Shown here in pieces: positions 1 through 11,041 of a DNA stretch of 64,000 nt. Where the stretch lies: NCBI GenBank assembly GCA_949128115.1, contig OX421963.1, positions 87,243,602 to 87,307,601 on the forward strand, read 5' to 3'. The notes beneath the pieces were generated by a model, which did no database searches, was not told the DNA's origin, and worked only from the letters and a program-made list of their open reading frames with translations. Source of the DNA: Anaspis maculata (Eukaryota; Arthropoda; Insecta; Coleoptera; Scraptiidae). How positions within the stretch are numbered: position 1 is the stretch's first letter; every line of letters begins with the position of its first letter. Made by a program: the position numbers and the translations under genes.

Positions 1-266
1 TCCAGTGGTTAATATTTCTCATTCATAATTTTCACATTTACATATTTAAGATTAATCTTTTGGAATAACGAACCTATAAAAGAGGCTTTTTTGGGGCTTG
101 CGGAAAATGTGTTATTCTATAGTTATAATCGGGTGAAATTAGTGGAAGGACAAGCGCATGTGGCCTAGAATGTGTGAGTTGCCTTAGGTAGCTAAGGCCA
201 CACCGAAACACCGAGAGAGGGCGCCCCCCTTACAACTTACCGCTTTGGTCAAAGCTAGTCTAGGTA
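1..266. other. Flanking DNA left of the CACTA-like element
   Basis: No open frame, RNA signature or clear repeat boundary was found here. It is taken as the target flank because the candidate transposon terminus starts at 267. Confidence 0.3.
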
Positions 267-550
267 CACTCCCAAAAATTATATGTAAAATTTTTCACTA
301 CGATTACGTTAATTTTTGTAAAAGCAAGTCCACATGGAATATTGTAAAACTTTTACAACCTATCACTTGTAAAAAGTTTACGGTGTGGTTTGTGTCTTAT
401 TTGGTGGATATTTACTAGTATTTACTAATATTTACGAGAATGATTTTCAAAATATATGGTAAAATTGGTGATTTTACTAAATAACCAGTACATTAATATA
501 CGAAATATTTGATAAATTTTCAAAAATTTTCAATGGCTTTTACGAATAAA
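267..550. repeat. Left terminal inverted repeat and subterminal GTAAA/TTTAC array
   Basis: The 15-bp terminus at 267-281 is followed by about eleven GTAAA or TTTAC motifs in both orientations within 280 bp, for example near 286, 317, 344, 352, 371, 379, 411, 420, 430, 460 and 473. Such arrays bind the transposase or its partner protein in plant En/Spm elements; that role is inferred here. Confidence 0.5.
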
Positions 551-781
551 TAGGTACATTTTTTTTAAATAAAGTCCAGCGGTTTTGTTTTAGTATTTTA
601 TTTTATTTTTCGTTACACTTTCAACATTCTCTTTGAAACGAAATATGTACTTATCGTACTACTACTACGGTGATTCTACTACTACTACAATTCTCTAGAA
701 AAAAAAATCAATTCTAAACAAAAGGCTCAAGTATCAAGACTAAATAATAAGTAAGAAAAAAGTCACATGAGAATAACACAA

Positions 782-3268
782 TTAAAAAACAAAAGTGAAT
801 TTCGGAACTACGTACCAATCAGAAGATTTACATGTTTGACTCAATTCGTAAGGCTCTTTATATAAAAGAAGATTGAAGTCAACAAAATTGAGATTGTTTT
901 CTTCTTTGACTCTGTATGCAAAATGATGCCTATCAAAAGTTATTGTCTCCCAAAGTTGTGTAATGAAATATACTTTATTGTCTATAAAAACGATGTCCAA
1001 GATTTTTTCAAAGCCAGGTAATTTTGATTTTGTTTGTCTAGTACACAGTATAAAGTTTACCTTATACATAAAACCGAGTTTAAACCATTTGGTTTGTTTG
1101 AGGTTGACATTTGTAGGTAAATCGATGTTTGCAACCAAAACATGATTGAATTGATAGGTTTCTCTATTTACAATTTTTGTAGGGCCCATTTCATATTTTA
1201 CTTCTAAAATATCGGTACTATGCCAGCACTTGAACATTTTTTGCTGATGTCGCTCAGCGAGTGACTTTGGCAAATTTATGAAGTTAAGAATTTTGTTGGA
1301 AAGCTGTTTAAACTCATTGTGTTTGGCCTCATATCTCATTGTCCAATTATGGATCAGAGGTCCCATCATTTCTATAGTTTTTGGATAATGAGTAACTAAA
1401 TGATGTTTAGGTAAAAGGTTTAAATCATATTCTTTTTGTAATGAGGCATGGTGCAAGTTGATGTAATTTGTTAAGCAATTAATTTCCAATTTTGTTAACC
1501 GGGGAGCAAATGCTATTAGCGAGATGGACAGTAATAACGAATACACCTCCCACTTCTCTTTATGACTGTCTGATATCAAGTCACCAATGATTAAAGGCAA
1601 GTACCGCATGAGACACCAGGTCTGGGCAGCCCTTTCCCCTAACAAATGACCTTGCTTTTCTAAACAAATAGGACTTGGTAAATTTTTGCTATTGATAATT
1701 CCATAGTTGAAAAATTTTATACGTTCATTTATGTCCGACAATGTTGTAGCCTTTTCGGATATTAAATACTTGAGAAAAAGTTTAATCTCAAACTGAGCAA
1801 TCCCCTCGAGAATATCGTGCATTATATCAACCGATCGACTCTCACAAAGTTTGAAGTATTGTAGATCGTTAAGAACGCTTCTTCTCTTTATTCCATATAT
1901 ATTATTCACGTTTCCCGATTCCAACTCCTAACAATGTTGTTCGTAGTTTTTTGTTGATCTCAATAAAGAAGGATCTTCTTCAAATTTTTCATTGGCCACA
2001 TCTTTGTGCATGATACAGAATCTACAATAATACATGGCGGAAAACGATTCGACCATACCGAATAAAGAATTTGCGCCCAAGTTGTCATGACATAGAGACG
2101 CTATTGTACCATACACTGGTTCATCAAAAAAATCAATTTTCAAACCCTCTGTCTCTAGTTTTTTAATATCGGAAACGATTGGCTTCAATATTTCATTAAA
2201 TCCAAAATTTTTACTGTCTTTTGAGTAAAATAGTGCTAGTAGATGTATATTACATATTTTAGAATTCAAATGTGAAGGCAAATTCTTAATTGTGAAATAT
2301 ATGCCCCCTAATTTATGCCCTCCTGTTTTTGACTCTAACGGGTTGGTCGTTTCGAAGTCATCAAAGAATATTTGTAGCTGGAGGACGTATTTTTTGTTTG
2401 CAAATAAATAATTTTTTTTGAAATATGAACCCTCGCAAAAATCTGATAACACTTTTCCAGTTTTGATATTCTGATTTTTAATTAGGCAGTTTTTTTTCAA
2501 ATATGATGCAAAACTTTGATTATTAAGTAGGAACTGGATTGTATCAAGAATTGGTATGTAGGCAAAAGTACATGAAACATTTTTTTCTATGTGAATTTTT
2601 TTTTTTTTCGAAAACACCTTTTCTCTTCTTATCCCAACAGAAATTTCCTTGGCTTGAACTATTTGTGAATTTAGCATCTTATTTCGCTTATAAATGGAAT
2701 TGTGAGCAGTCATTTTACTTTTAAGATCAAATATTACTCTCTTTAAATTTGCAGCTGCATTTGAATCTAGGGTATGCTCAATTTGATTGAACACAGCATC
2801 CAAGACAGATTCCAAAAGCTCAGCAGAGTTTTCAAATACCGCCTGCATAACTGAATAGGGTATATTTAAAGCTGACAGTTGTGAGGTAAAAATGGAAAAA
2901 ATGTTCTCTAATGATTCGACGTTTTCTTCAAAATATTGTGATTCAGTTTCACCATCATTACTTTCTTGAAAAGTTACAGTTTCAGTATTATTACTTGGTT
3001 TCGAAATTTCAGGCGAAGGATTTTGGTTACTTTTGGGAGGCAATAACTGAGTGTTCATGTCTGAGGAAGACCGGTGGATGTGTTCTTTTAACAAATGTTT
3101 CCGGAGCCCACTGAATGTTCTGAACGTTAACGGGCAATCAAACAAACAACATTTCAAATACAAATATGGACCATCTGTGAGCAAGTGATCTCTTCTTAAA
3201 TGTGAAATTATAGATTTAGGTTCCGAAAAACGCTTGGAGCATTTAAAACAAATTAATGTATCCATCAT
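782..3268 (-). pseudogene. C2H2 zinc-finger CACTA-like transposase, broken by one in-frame TAG
   Basis: Reading from 3268 leftward, 446 codons are followed by TAG at 1930-1928 and then, in the same frame, about 381 more codons to 782, so this is one gene of about 828 codons with a single nonsense codon. The N-terminus has two C2H2 fingers (C7, C10, H23, H28 and C40/41, C45, H58, H63). The middle part has blocks FFDDFE and HDNLGANSLFG followed by SFSAMYYCRFC, and the second part has DIMHDILEG. These blocks recur, from memory, in animal proteins related to CACTA/EnSpm transposases; their acidic residues are candidates for the DDE triad. The start ATG lies 89 bp past the stop of the companion gene on the same strand. 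The TAG most likely marks decay; a short intron or an assembly error is possible. Confidence 0.6.
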
Positions 3269-3357
3269 CAGTTATTCTTCAGTCAACTTTTTTCTACCAG
3301 GTACACACAAAAAAATAATATCACGATCAAGTCTAGCAAGGTACTTAGTTCTTGAAA

Positions 3358-6300
3358 TTAAACAACTCTATCAAGTCTAGTTCTCAACTCCAACATTTTT
3401 GGGGTGTAATGTACAGCAGAGCTGTTGATTTTGTAAAAGTAAGATTGAATAAACTCCCAAAACGTTTTCAGTGGCTCATCATACTCACAGTTGAATGCAA
3501 AATGAACTTTGAATAAAAGATCGATTGCATCCAAAATATCACAATTCACAGAATCAGTTACGTTGCCGTCAAGACAAATGTAGTACTGATCAACTGCCCC
3601 CAGATTGGCCCCGGAGGCAATGATGAATGGTTGCTTCGTAGCTTTCCCTTTCAGAGCAGATTCTAGTGGAAGGTTACTCTGGAAAAGTAGAAGATGATTA
3701 ATATTACCAATCGTATAACAGAAATATTTATTGGCATTTGTACCTGCTTGAATAAAATCAACCGTTCTCCAACAGTGCTCAGCGCTTCTCGGCAACCTCT
3801 CTTCCGCCCTTTTGCCGTGGGTGGTAACATATAGGTACAGCAGTGCCAAGACGGCCCTTGTAAATTTATCCCAGGCTAAAATTAAAATACAAATATTTAA
3901 ATATTTAAAAACAAATACAAAAAAAATGTGTAACATTTTGTTACTAGAAACGTACATAGACACGAAGGAATGGATCAACTGGCTACTAATAGATTTTTCA
4001 TCTGAATTCACTGAGCTTCATAATGTCTTTTTCTTTTCCAGCAGTGAAGCAGTAGGTATAGTGGAAGAACTTGGGATGTGAAACATGAATATAGAAATCG
4101 AAAATCATGGTAGTTGCAAGAAAGGAAACAAAAAGCAGCAAATACACAATCTTATATATGCGTAATAATGCATATCAGGGTAGTAGGGTAGGAACACATC
4201 AAAAGAATGAACGAATGAAGAAAAGTGCGAGAAATAGGTGTTAGAGACAAGGACAAAGGGCACAAACCTAGAGGAACACCATCAATTTATTGCAATTAGA
4301 ATAAGACAGTGGTGGGAATATTGCAGCGAAGAAACATTTTAGACTATGAGATGATGGCTGCAGAGATCAGAGGACTATGGCGAGGTTTTGTGCCACTAGC
4401 AGCTCAGCAAACATTACATCTAACACCACCAGGTAGAAGACGAGCCAATTATATATTATGTAGGTATGTATGAATGTATGATACAGATATTTTGTATGCA
4501 CTCCCCGGTTGCACCAAGTTATCAATAATTGTATCATCGAATTATATTCTAACTCGCGCTACTATTGGCTAAACAATAACGAGATGGACGTGATTTAGTG
4601 GTTGATTGAATGATAACATTCATGAGAACTTGGTGCAACCAGGAATTAGTGCTTTGGAGGCTAAGTTTTGGAAATAAGCATTAGCCTAAAGTTTGATCTA
4701 AGAACAAATACATTACATAGTAGTTATTGTGCGTAAATATGAAAAAAATCTGTTCAGCTGTGTAAAGTTATGATGAGAAGAAGATTAAAAAAAAATTTGA
4801 TGTGCCTGAATTTCCGAAACTAAGCCGATAATGGCAGAAAGAACAAAATTTTTATCGGATGTAATCAAATCATCTGATGAGAAATCTATGATAGCCTGTT
4901 GAACATTTCTTGGATAATCTGCAGGTAAAATTGAAATATGACTTACTGATACTTTGGAAATCTTGACCAGGTACGATGTGGGTGAATGGATTGGTTTCAG
5001 AGGTTTTATATATATCCAGAATGGAATCGACCTTTTCTATGAATTGTTGTTTGAAATTGCCATGTTCCGGATGTAACATGTCAAACTCCTTGTTGATCTG
5101 AAATAGATGTTGAACGATTGTCAGGTGAATTTTTGCAAAACTACATGTATATCTTACCAATCCTGGTGTATCAAAGAATCTAGGAAACTCTGCAATAGTT
5201 ATATTCTTCAGAGTTCTTCGGTATTTGAAGGTTTCTTCTGTTTTTTTTACAATAGCCCTCATCTGGCTTTTCGGACATGCATTTTTTAAAAATGTAATCG
5301 CTTCATCAATTTCCGGAGTTCGCTGTGGCTCTTCGTTGATTTCCTCCGATTCTTCCGAAACTTCAGGTGATCGCTTTCTTTTTAAAGTTCCGATCTCGGT
5401 TTTTTTATCTTTTGATCGTTGATGGAGATAGCTCAGTCTCCAAGCAAAATATCCAGAGGATCTGTTTGGATCATAAAACTGTTCCTGGAACAAAAAATTA
5501 CACGTAAGTACGATCTGTACAGTACATACTATATTTTTCTTATTTGCTTTGACAAATATGTGTGTGTCACATTTTTTCCACAGCTGTCACACAATATCTG
5601 AACAGCAATGACCGCATTCGTATGTTACAACAGTTGTGGAGCACTTCTACGCATTGGTCAAAATTCAAATTTCGACGAATCGCGTGGAAGTGCTCCACAA
5701 CTGTGTGACTTACGAATGCAGCCAATGTTTCACGAGTTAGAGTAGTTCTTCCGTTCTTTTACTACCACTACTAGCACAGTGAAAGAAAAAGTAACTTACG
5801 TATCCACCCGAACTGGAGTAGGGGTTTTTGAAAGAAGGAAACAGATTCACAAATGCTTCATTATACTGACATTTCAGCCACTTTGAGTTATCATATCCGT
5901 GTCTCGATATAAAAATATCAACTAGGCAGTTGACTAGTTTCTTTCTGTGATCATTGCTTATTATGGATGCATCCTTACACTGCTGCACCAGCGGGGCGAC
6001 TTTAGATTGCATCAGCAATAGTTCAAGATCCTGAAAATGTCAATAGATTTAGACATGAAAACAAATGAATTTTTAAATATCGAAGTTGCCGTATTCCAAC
6101 ATTATAAAGTTATAAGAAAAATAAGTACCTCTGAGGTGAATGTCAGTAATTTATTTTTAGGGAGAAATGGGGCTTTAAAAACCTCTTTTTTCTCTTCTTC
6201 GACTTCTATTTCCTCTTCAAATGAGGTTGATGGCGAATTCGATAGCGTTGATGTACTACTATTGTCGTCGCATGATGAATTTGTTCGAGGCTCAACTTCA

Positions 6301-9240
6301 GCGGAAGAATAATCGTCATCAATGAATGTAACTGGAATATAATGATTATATACCTATGTAAAGAAAATATAACTTATTTTGCTATTGAATTTTGAATACC
6401 AATAAGTATACAGGTTGTCTCAGGTTGACTCGCGCCCCCAGCTCAAAGGTAGTTTAGAGAAATGCTCAAAATGTGTCAGAAAAAGGATTATAAAAATAGG
6501 GTTCTAATTTTTGGAAATATGAAGGGTCGAAGGGTGCCTTTTCTTGATATAATTATAATTCTGGAAAGTTCATGATTCCTCTGGTTAGTCTGCCCTAAAA
6601 AGTTTACTGAAATCTTATCAGATAATAAATATAAGAGAGAGCAAAGTCCTACCCTTCGACCCTTTACGAGTATATCTTCAAAATTAAAAACCAATTTTTT
6701 TAACATTTGAAGCATTTCTCTAAATTGCGTGTGTCCTGAGTCACCCTGTGTACAATATTATAATTGGTACATGATAAATTGTAAATTATATAACATATTC
6801 ACCAATGGTTCCAACCAAAGCTTTAACTGGTGCGAATACCAGATGTGCTGGAATATTCTCGTTCTTGTTTATTGAAATAAATATATCAAAAAAATCTTTG
6901 TCGATTTCCACTCCATCTTTGTCTTTAATAAATATAGCTTGTTCTTCGTCTATAGAAAACTTTTGTTTAGCTGGAAGTAAGTATAAAAATCTAGTTTAGT
7001 CTAAAAATAAAGAAATAATAGGTTTTCAATCATTGTTATTTGTAAAATAATGTGGAAAAATACAGGTGTCCCACGAAGTAACCGACATAGTTCAAGGGTA
7101 GATGTACTTTCTCGAGGCAAATCAGAATCTGCCTTCGAAATTTTCCTGACGTCCCCCGTTTCCGATATAAAGGGTGATTTATGTGTTCAACCGAAAAGTT
7201 TGATTGGTCATATCTCAGGAATACATCAATAGAATCTATTGAAATTTTGCAGGTATATTCTAGAACCAAGCGCCTTTGTAGCCCTTATTTTGCTTTTTGA
7301 GTTTCTGTTCAAAAAGTCATCCTGTATAGATTTTTTTCAAAATTTGATGTCGTATTCGGTAACTACTGGGGTAACTACATAAAAAATGCTACAAAATGCG
7401 ATTCCTAAATTGTTTGGCACTAATTTAGCTGATCCGAAAAAAATTATTAACAGAGATTTTTCATAAATATTTTTGAAAATTTGATTCAAATCATTCAAAC
7501 ACTATTGCAGGTGGTCAAACAAAGTCACAATTTCAATTTTTATGTTCTACTAAACTGAGGATAATTTCAGGAGATCTTCTGTAAACATGAATTTGGGCAG
7601 GAATCTGAGGTACCAAATTCATGTTTCCAGAAAATTCTCCCGAAATTATTTTTGGTTGGTTAGAGCACCACAATTGAAATAGTGACTTTGTTTGACCATC
7701 TGGAATAGCGTTTCACTGATTTAGATTGAAGCTTGAAAAAGTATTCCTGAAAAATCTGTGTAATTAATTTTTTTTTTGAATCAGCTAAATTACCCAAAGA
7801 ATGTAGGAATCACATTTTGAAGTATTTTTTATGAAGTTACCGAATATGACATCAGATTTTGAAAAAAAATCTATACAGGATGACTTTTGCAACAGAAACT
7901 CGAAAAACAAAATTTTGGGTACGGTCCTGTATTTATTTCATAAGTGAATAAATGGGGCGCTACAAAGGCCCTTGGTTCTTAAATATACCTGCAAAATTTC
8001 AATAGATTCTATTGATGTATTCCTGAGATATGGCCAATAAAACTTTTCGGTTGAACACATAAATCACTCTGTATATTTATTTATTTATTTATTTAATTGT
8101 CTTATTTTACGAGGCGGCATTCAGCTATAAGCTGCTCTACCATGCAACCTCGGGGACAGCACAAAATATCCATGGATGAAGTAGGATTCGAACCCACACA
8201 GGGCAGTGCGAATGGTTTGGCTTGCCATCACCTGTACCACTCGGCTACCACCGCTCCTCCTCCTCCTCCTTTCCGCTATATCGGAAACGGGGGACGTCAG
8301 GGAAATTTTGAAGGCAGATTCTGATTTGCCTCGAGAAAGTTCATCTACCCTTGAACTATGTCGGTCACTTCGTGGGACACCCTGTATACCTAGACCACTT
8401 CAAAATGGTAAAACTGAGAAAACTTTTGAACATTCCATTTTTCCGACTGGCAGACAGACGAACAGACGGACGAACAGGCGAGAGAAACGAGACATACAGA
8501 CAAACGGACGAACGGACCAACAGGCGAACCCAGATGAACATAGAGACGAACAAAAAAACATACAGCCAGACAAATAAACAGGTGAGAGGATAAGACAGAC
8601 AAACACATAGGCGAGAGGGACGAGACAGACAGACAGAGGGACGGACAGACAGACAGCCAGACGGAGGGACAGGCAAAGGATGAGGCAGACAGTCAGATAA
8701 ACGGGCAGATGGACCGACAGATGAACAGGCGAGACGGATGGACAGAAGGAAGGACAGACGGACGGACGGACGGACAGACAGACAGACAAACGGACGGACG
8801 AGCGGAACGGATAGACAACGGGACGGTCAGACAGATAGTCACACGGACGGACGGGCGATAGGACGAAACAGATTCTTTCTTTCAGATTCTGGGACACCCT
8901 GTATTTATTTGTGTTTTTGTTTATACAACTATATTTTTCATGCAAATTTGTTCGTTTTGATTTTACAGGCAAGTATGGTACTTTTGCAAGGGCACTCAAT
9001 TTCAACTTTTAAATACCTTCCTCCCCTTTGTGAACACCAAGCTCATTTTCAATAATTCAATCATAACCTCATAGAACAATACATTGAAATAATGTTCATT
9101 ATTGCATGCATAATATCAAGGGTCTTTGAAAACTCACCCAACATAATGAATTCTTCGTAGGTGCCGTCCGATTTAAACTTGATATATTTCCGGTGATTCA
9201 GGTATTCAAAAACAAAGACTGAGTCTCTAGAGTCTTGCAT
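3358..9240 (-). CDS. Companion gene of the CACTA-like element, eight exons, 543-aa product
   Basis: Exons assembled by eye: 9240-9138, 6970-6803, 6331-6129, 6030-5800, 5484-5158, 5097-4947, 3875-3748 and 3678-3358. They total 1632 nt with consistent phases (1,1,0,0,0,1,0) and GT-AG sites, except the last intron (3747-3679), which would be GC-AG and is in frame, so it may be retained. Residues 1-90 look like a ubiquitin/CIDE-N-like fold. Exon 3 encodes an acidic linker. Around residues 215-260 is a serine-glycine-tyrosine block with EQFYDP and RLSYLHQ, and around 335-350 a FPRFFDTPGL block. The C-terminal third has DAIDLLFKVHFAFN. This order resembles, from memory, animal proteins annotated SAMD3-like. 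Its biochemical role is unknown. Lying inside the element suggests a second transposon product, like the TNPA/TNPD pair of maize En/Spm, but a captured host gene is not excluded. Confidence 0.6.
4507..4640. mobile_element. MITE in intron 6 of the companion gene
   Basis: A 134-bp element bounded by GGTTGCACCAAGTT at 4507-4520 and its exact reverse complement at 4627-4640. It has no coding capacity and lies in the 1071-nt intron between 4946 and 3876. The rest of that intron (about 4030-4500 and 4650-4870) holds nothing recognised. Confidence 0.7.
5611..5722. mobile_element. Short hairpin MITE in intron 4 of the companion gene
   Basis: Inverted arms of about 37 bp share GCATTCGTA and CAGTTGTGGAGCACTTC, separated by a short loop rich in A and T. 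It lies inside the intron 5799-5485. Confidence 0.7.
6411..6748. mobile_element. Palindromic MITE in intron 2 of the companion gene
   Basis: The ends read CAGGTTGTCTCAGG and, inverted, CAGGGTGACTCAGG. Internal arms share TTTAGAGAAATGCT and a GGGTCGAAGGGT/ACCCTTCGACCC pair. TA precedes the left end. It belongs to the same CAGGGTG-ended style as the larger palindromes further right. Confidence 0.6.
7063..8384. mobile_element. Foldback element in intron 1 of the companion gene
   Basis: The outer ends CAGGTGTCCCACGAAGTAAC and, inverted, CAGGGTGTCCCACGAAGTGAC are each bordered by TA. The arms stay complementary inward for roughly 450-550 bp, for example the CCGAAAAGTTT block near 7192 against AAACTTTTCGG near 8040. 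The centre near 7560 is a short unique stretch. No transposase frame is present. A SINE is inserted in the right arm. Confidence 0.75.
8077..8276 (-). mobile_element. tRNA-derived SINE inserted in the foldback element
   Basis: Read on the minus strand it starts near GGAGCGGTGGTAGCCGAG and contains box A-like TAGCCGAGTGG and box B GGTTCGAATCC, the internal RNA polymerase III promoter. It ends in an (AAAT)n tail at 8077-8097. TATAT flanks it on both sides (8072-8076 and 8277-8281), and the intact mirror arm of the host foldback element shows the empty site. The head resembles a class II (Ser/Leu-type) tRNA. It is a SINE rather than a tRNA gene because of the tail, the duplication and the unrelated body. 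Confidence 0.75.
8440..8885. repeat. Imperfect GACA/GACG tetranucleotide microsatellite
   Basis: Roughly 440 bp of 4-bp units varying between GACA, GACG, AACA and GGCG. A lone GACACCCTG end follows at about 8892-8900. Open frames across this stretch are low-complexity artefacts. Confidence 0.85.
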
Positions 9241-9452
9241 GTTTCTGCTTTTGTGCCTTTGTAGTGGAAAATTGTAAAAATAGTTTCTTTAAACGATATC
9301 TACTCATTTGATGTCGACTTACCTTTGTTCAACACCAATAAAATCGATGAAATGGGGAGTTAAAATAGTTGCACCAGCATCAAATCAAGGAAAAGCCAGG
9401 CGCACTCACAACTCACTGCATGCAGACTTGTCCCGACCTGCAAAGATGCCGC

Positions 9453-9550
9453 TTTGCAATTTACACTACCCTTCGTAAAACTTCACGCAAATTACGTTTC
9501 GTTTAGTAAACTTGGTAAATTTCACAGGATTTATTGTAAATTATACAGAG
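9453..9550. repeat. Part of the right subterminal array, left of the gypsy insertion
   Basis: TTTAC, GTAAA and related motifs recur here and resume beyond the gypsy element at 17988-18150, consistent with one subterminal region split by the insertion. The 4-bp AGAG at 9547-9550 is the left copy of the gypsy target duplication. Confidence 0.45.
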
Positions 9551-10890
9551 TGTTATGTTTCCCCCGTGTCCCCCCTACTTTCACCCGTCTTATTTCCCCT
9601 GGTGAGCTTCCCGTGGGTTCGGCAATGCCCGGCCGCTCAATTTTTATCAATTGGCGGGAGAATTTAAACCGCTCGGCTGCCAGTGCCGTCACCGTGACAG
9701 CGCTGTCACTAGTGTCAACGTCACCCGTCACAAGTCGCGACTGAACAACCACAACAAAAACCCAAACACAAGTATGAGACGCTTTATTTATGATGCGGTA
9801 CGGAAGCCAGTAAGTAGAATTTCGAGATATTAATTCAGGCGTTGTGTAAGGTGTTGTACTCCCGTCTTATCCGCTACCGTAGGCCTCTCCCATGGGACCA
9901 ACTGGAGCCAACACCACCCGGTGATGGAGCGAGATGTTGTGGCTGATCGTGAACTCTTCAAACACCCGCCCAGCTGGAAGAAAACCGCAGAACTCGACGT
10001 AATAACGCGAAACGCACCCTTCAGAAGGCCTACCTACTACTACCTATCACCTGAGCTCAAGCAAATAGCTTCGAAGGAGGACCGACCTACCCGGAGTGGT
10101 TATTAGTGTGCTCGCTAGCACCGGAACGAAATATCACGCTCTACGGCCCCCCAACAACTATGGGTTAGTGGAAGAAATATGGGTGTGATACTCGCACGTC
10201 AGCCCCGGGCGATGATGATGCTTCCAGGATGGTACCGGTGTTGGTGGAAGTCGAGCAGAGAAGTGGGGTTATGCTGCCTTGGTCTGGTCAGGTTGTCGTC
10301 TCGAACAGCGATGTGGACATTCGGCGGCAGACAACAGAGCGAATCCGCGCTCCGTGAGGATCCTTGGCGTCCCTCACACCCGTTGTCTGGCCCCTACGGT
10401 GTCTCCCGGTTGACAAGTACCGATGGGTAAGTACCACCCAAGCAAGTTCGGTGCCCGTACTCAACTCCTCCTGATTTCAGGTGGCCCAGAGACAAGCGGC
10501 AGCCACAATACGACCCGACAGACAGACTAGGGGTGCTCTTGGCCCGGGATTGGAACCTGATGGGAATAGGAGGACCGCATGATTCCGGCGGACTTACGAT
10601 GACAACCCAAAGAGCTCTTACCTCGGTCTCACAGCGATGGTACCCTCGAGTCTTTATTGGCGCCGGCCTGGGTACAGAAAAAGAAGGATTTTCCTAGTGC
10701 TGGAAGGCGAAAATCTGCTGCGGCCGAGGATAAGCTCTTTCCATCCAGACAAGTGACAAGTGACAGTCCTTATCAGGAATCAGAAAAACCTCCCAGACCC
10801 ATCAGTTTTACCAGCACTGATAAGGCGGCAATATTCGAAATTCACCCCACAAGCTTCCCACCAGCAACCGTACAAATTTTGCACGTAACA
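9551..10890 (-). repeat. 3' LTR of the gypsy element
   Basis: TG...CA ended, 1340 bp, matching the copy at 16644-17983 in every stretch compared. Short frames in it are mirrored in the other LTR and are not taken as genes. Confidence 0.93.
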
Positions 10891-10909
10891 ATCCCACCCT
10901 TACCTCCCA
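10891..10909 (-). other. Polypurine tract of the gypsy element
   Basis: Read on the minus strand, TGGGAGGTAAGGGTGGGAT abuts the 3' LTR directly, the position where plus-strand DNA synthesis is primed. Confidence 0.65.
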
Positions 10910-11041
10910 AAAGATCACTTGATCTTTAGCCCTCTGGGGGGGGGGCGGAACGCTGCGCAATGCCCGAACGGGCAAAACAATGGAACAATACAACAAAGAG
11001 CACTGAACGACACAACACGCAGTGAGACGCTGAATGAGAGC

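Noticed and set aside
1928..1930. Programmed readthrough or selenocysteine at the transposase stop
   Set aside because: The codon is TAG, not TGA, and no supporting context was seen; decay is simpler.
8170..8265. A tRNA gene on the minus strand
   Set aside because: Boxes A and B are present, but the (AAAT)n tail, flanking duplication and longer body identify a SINE.
8206..9055. Several open frames on both strands, up to 201 codons
   Set aside because: They read through the GACA/GACG microsatellite, with Arg/Thr/Asp- or Cys/Leu/Ser-only composition; no gene.
9651..10929. Short frames repeated identically at 16744-18064
   Set aside because: They lie in the two LTRs and share no recognisable domain; their duplication simply reflects the LTR repeat.
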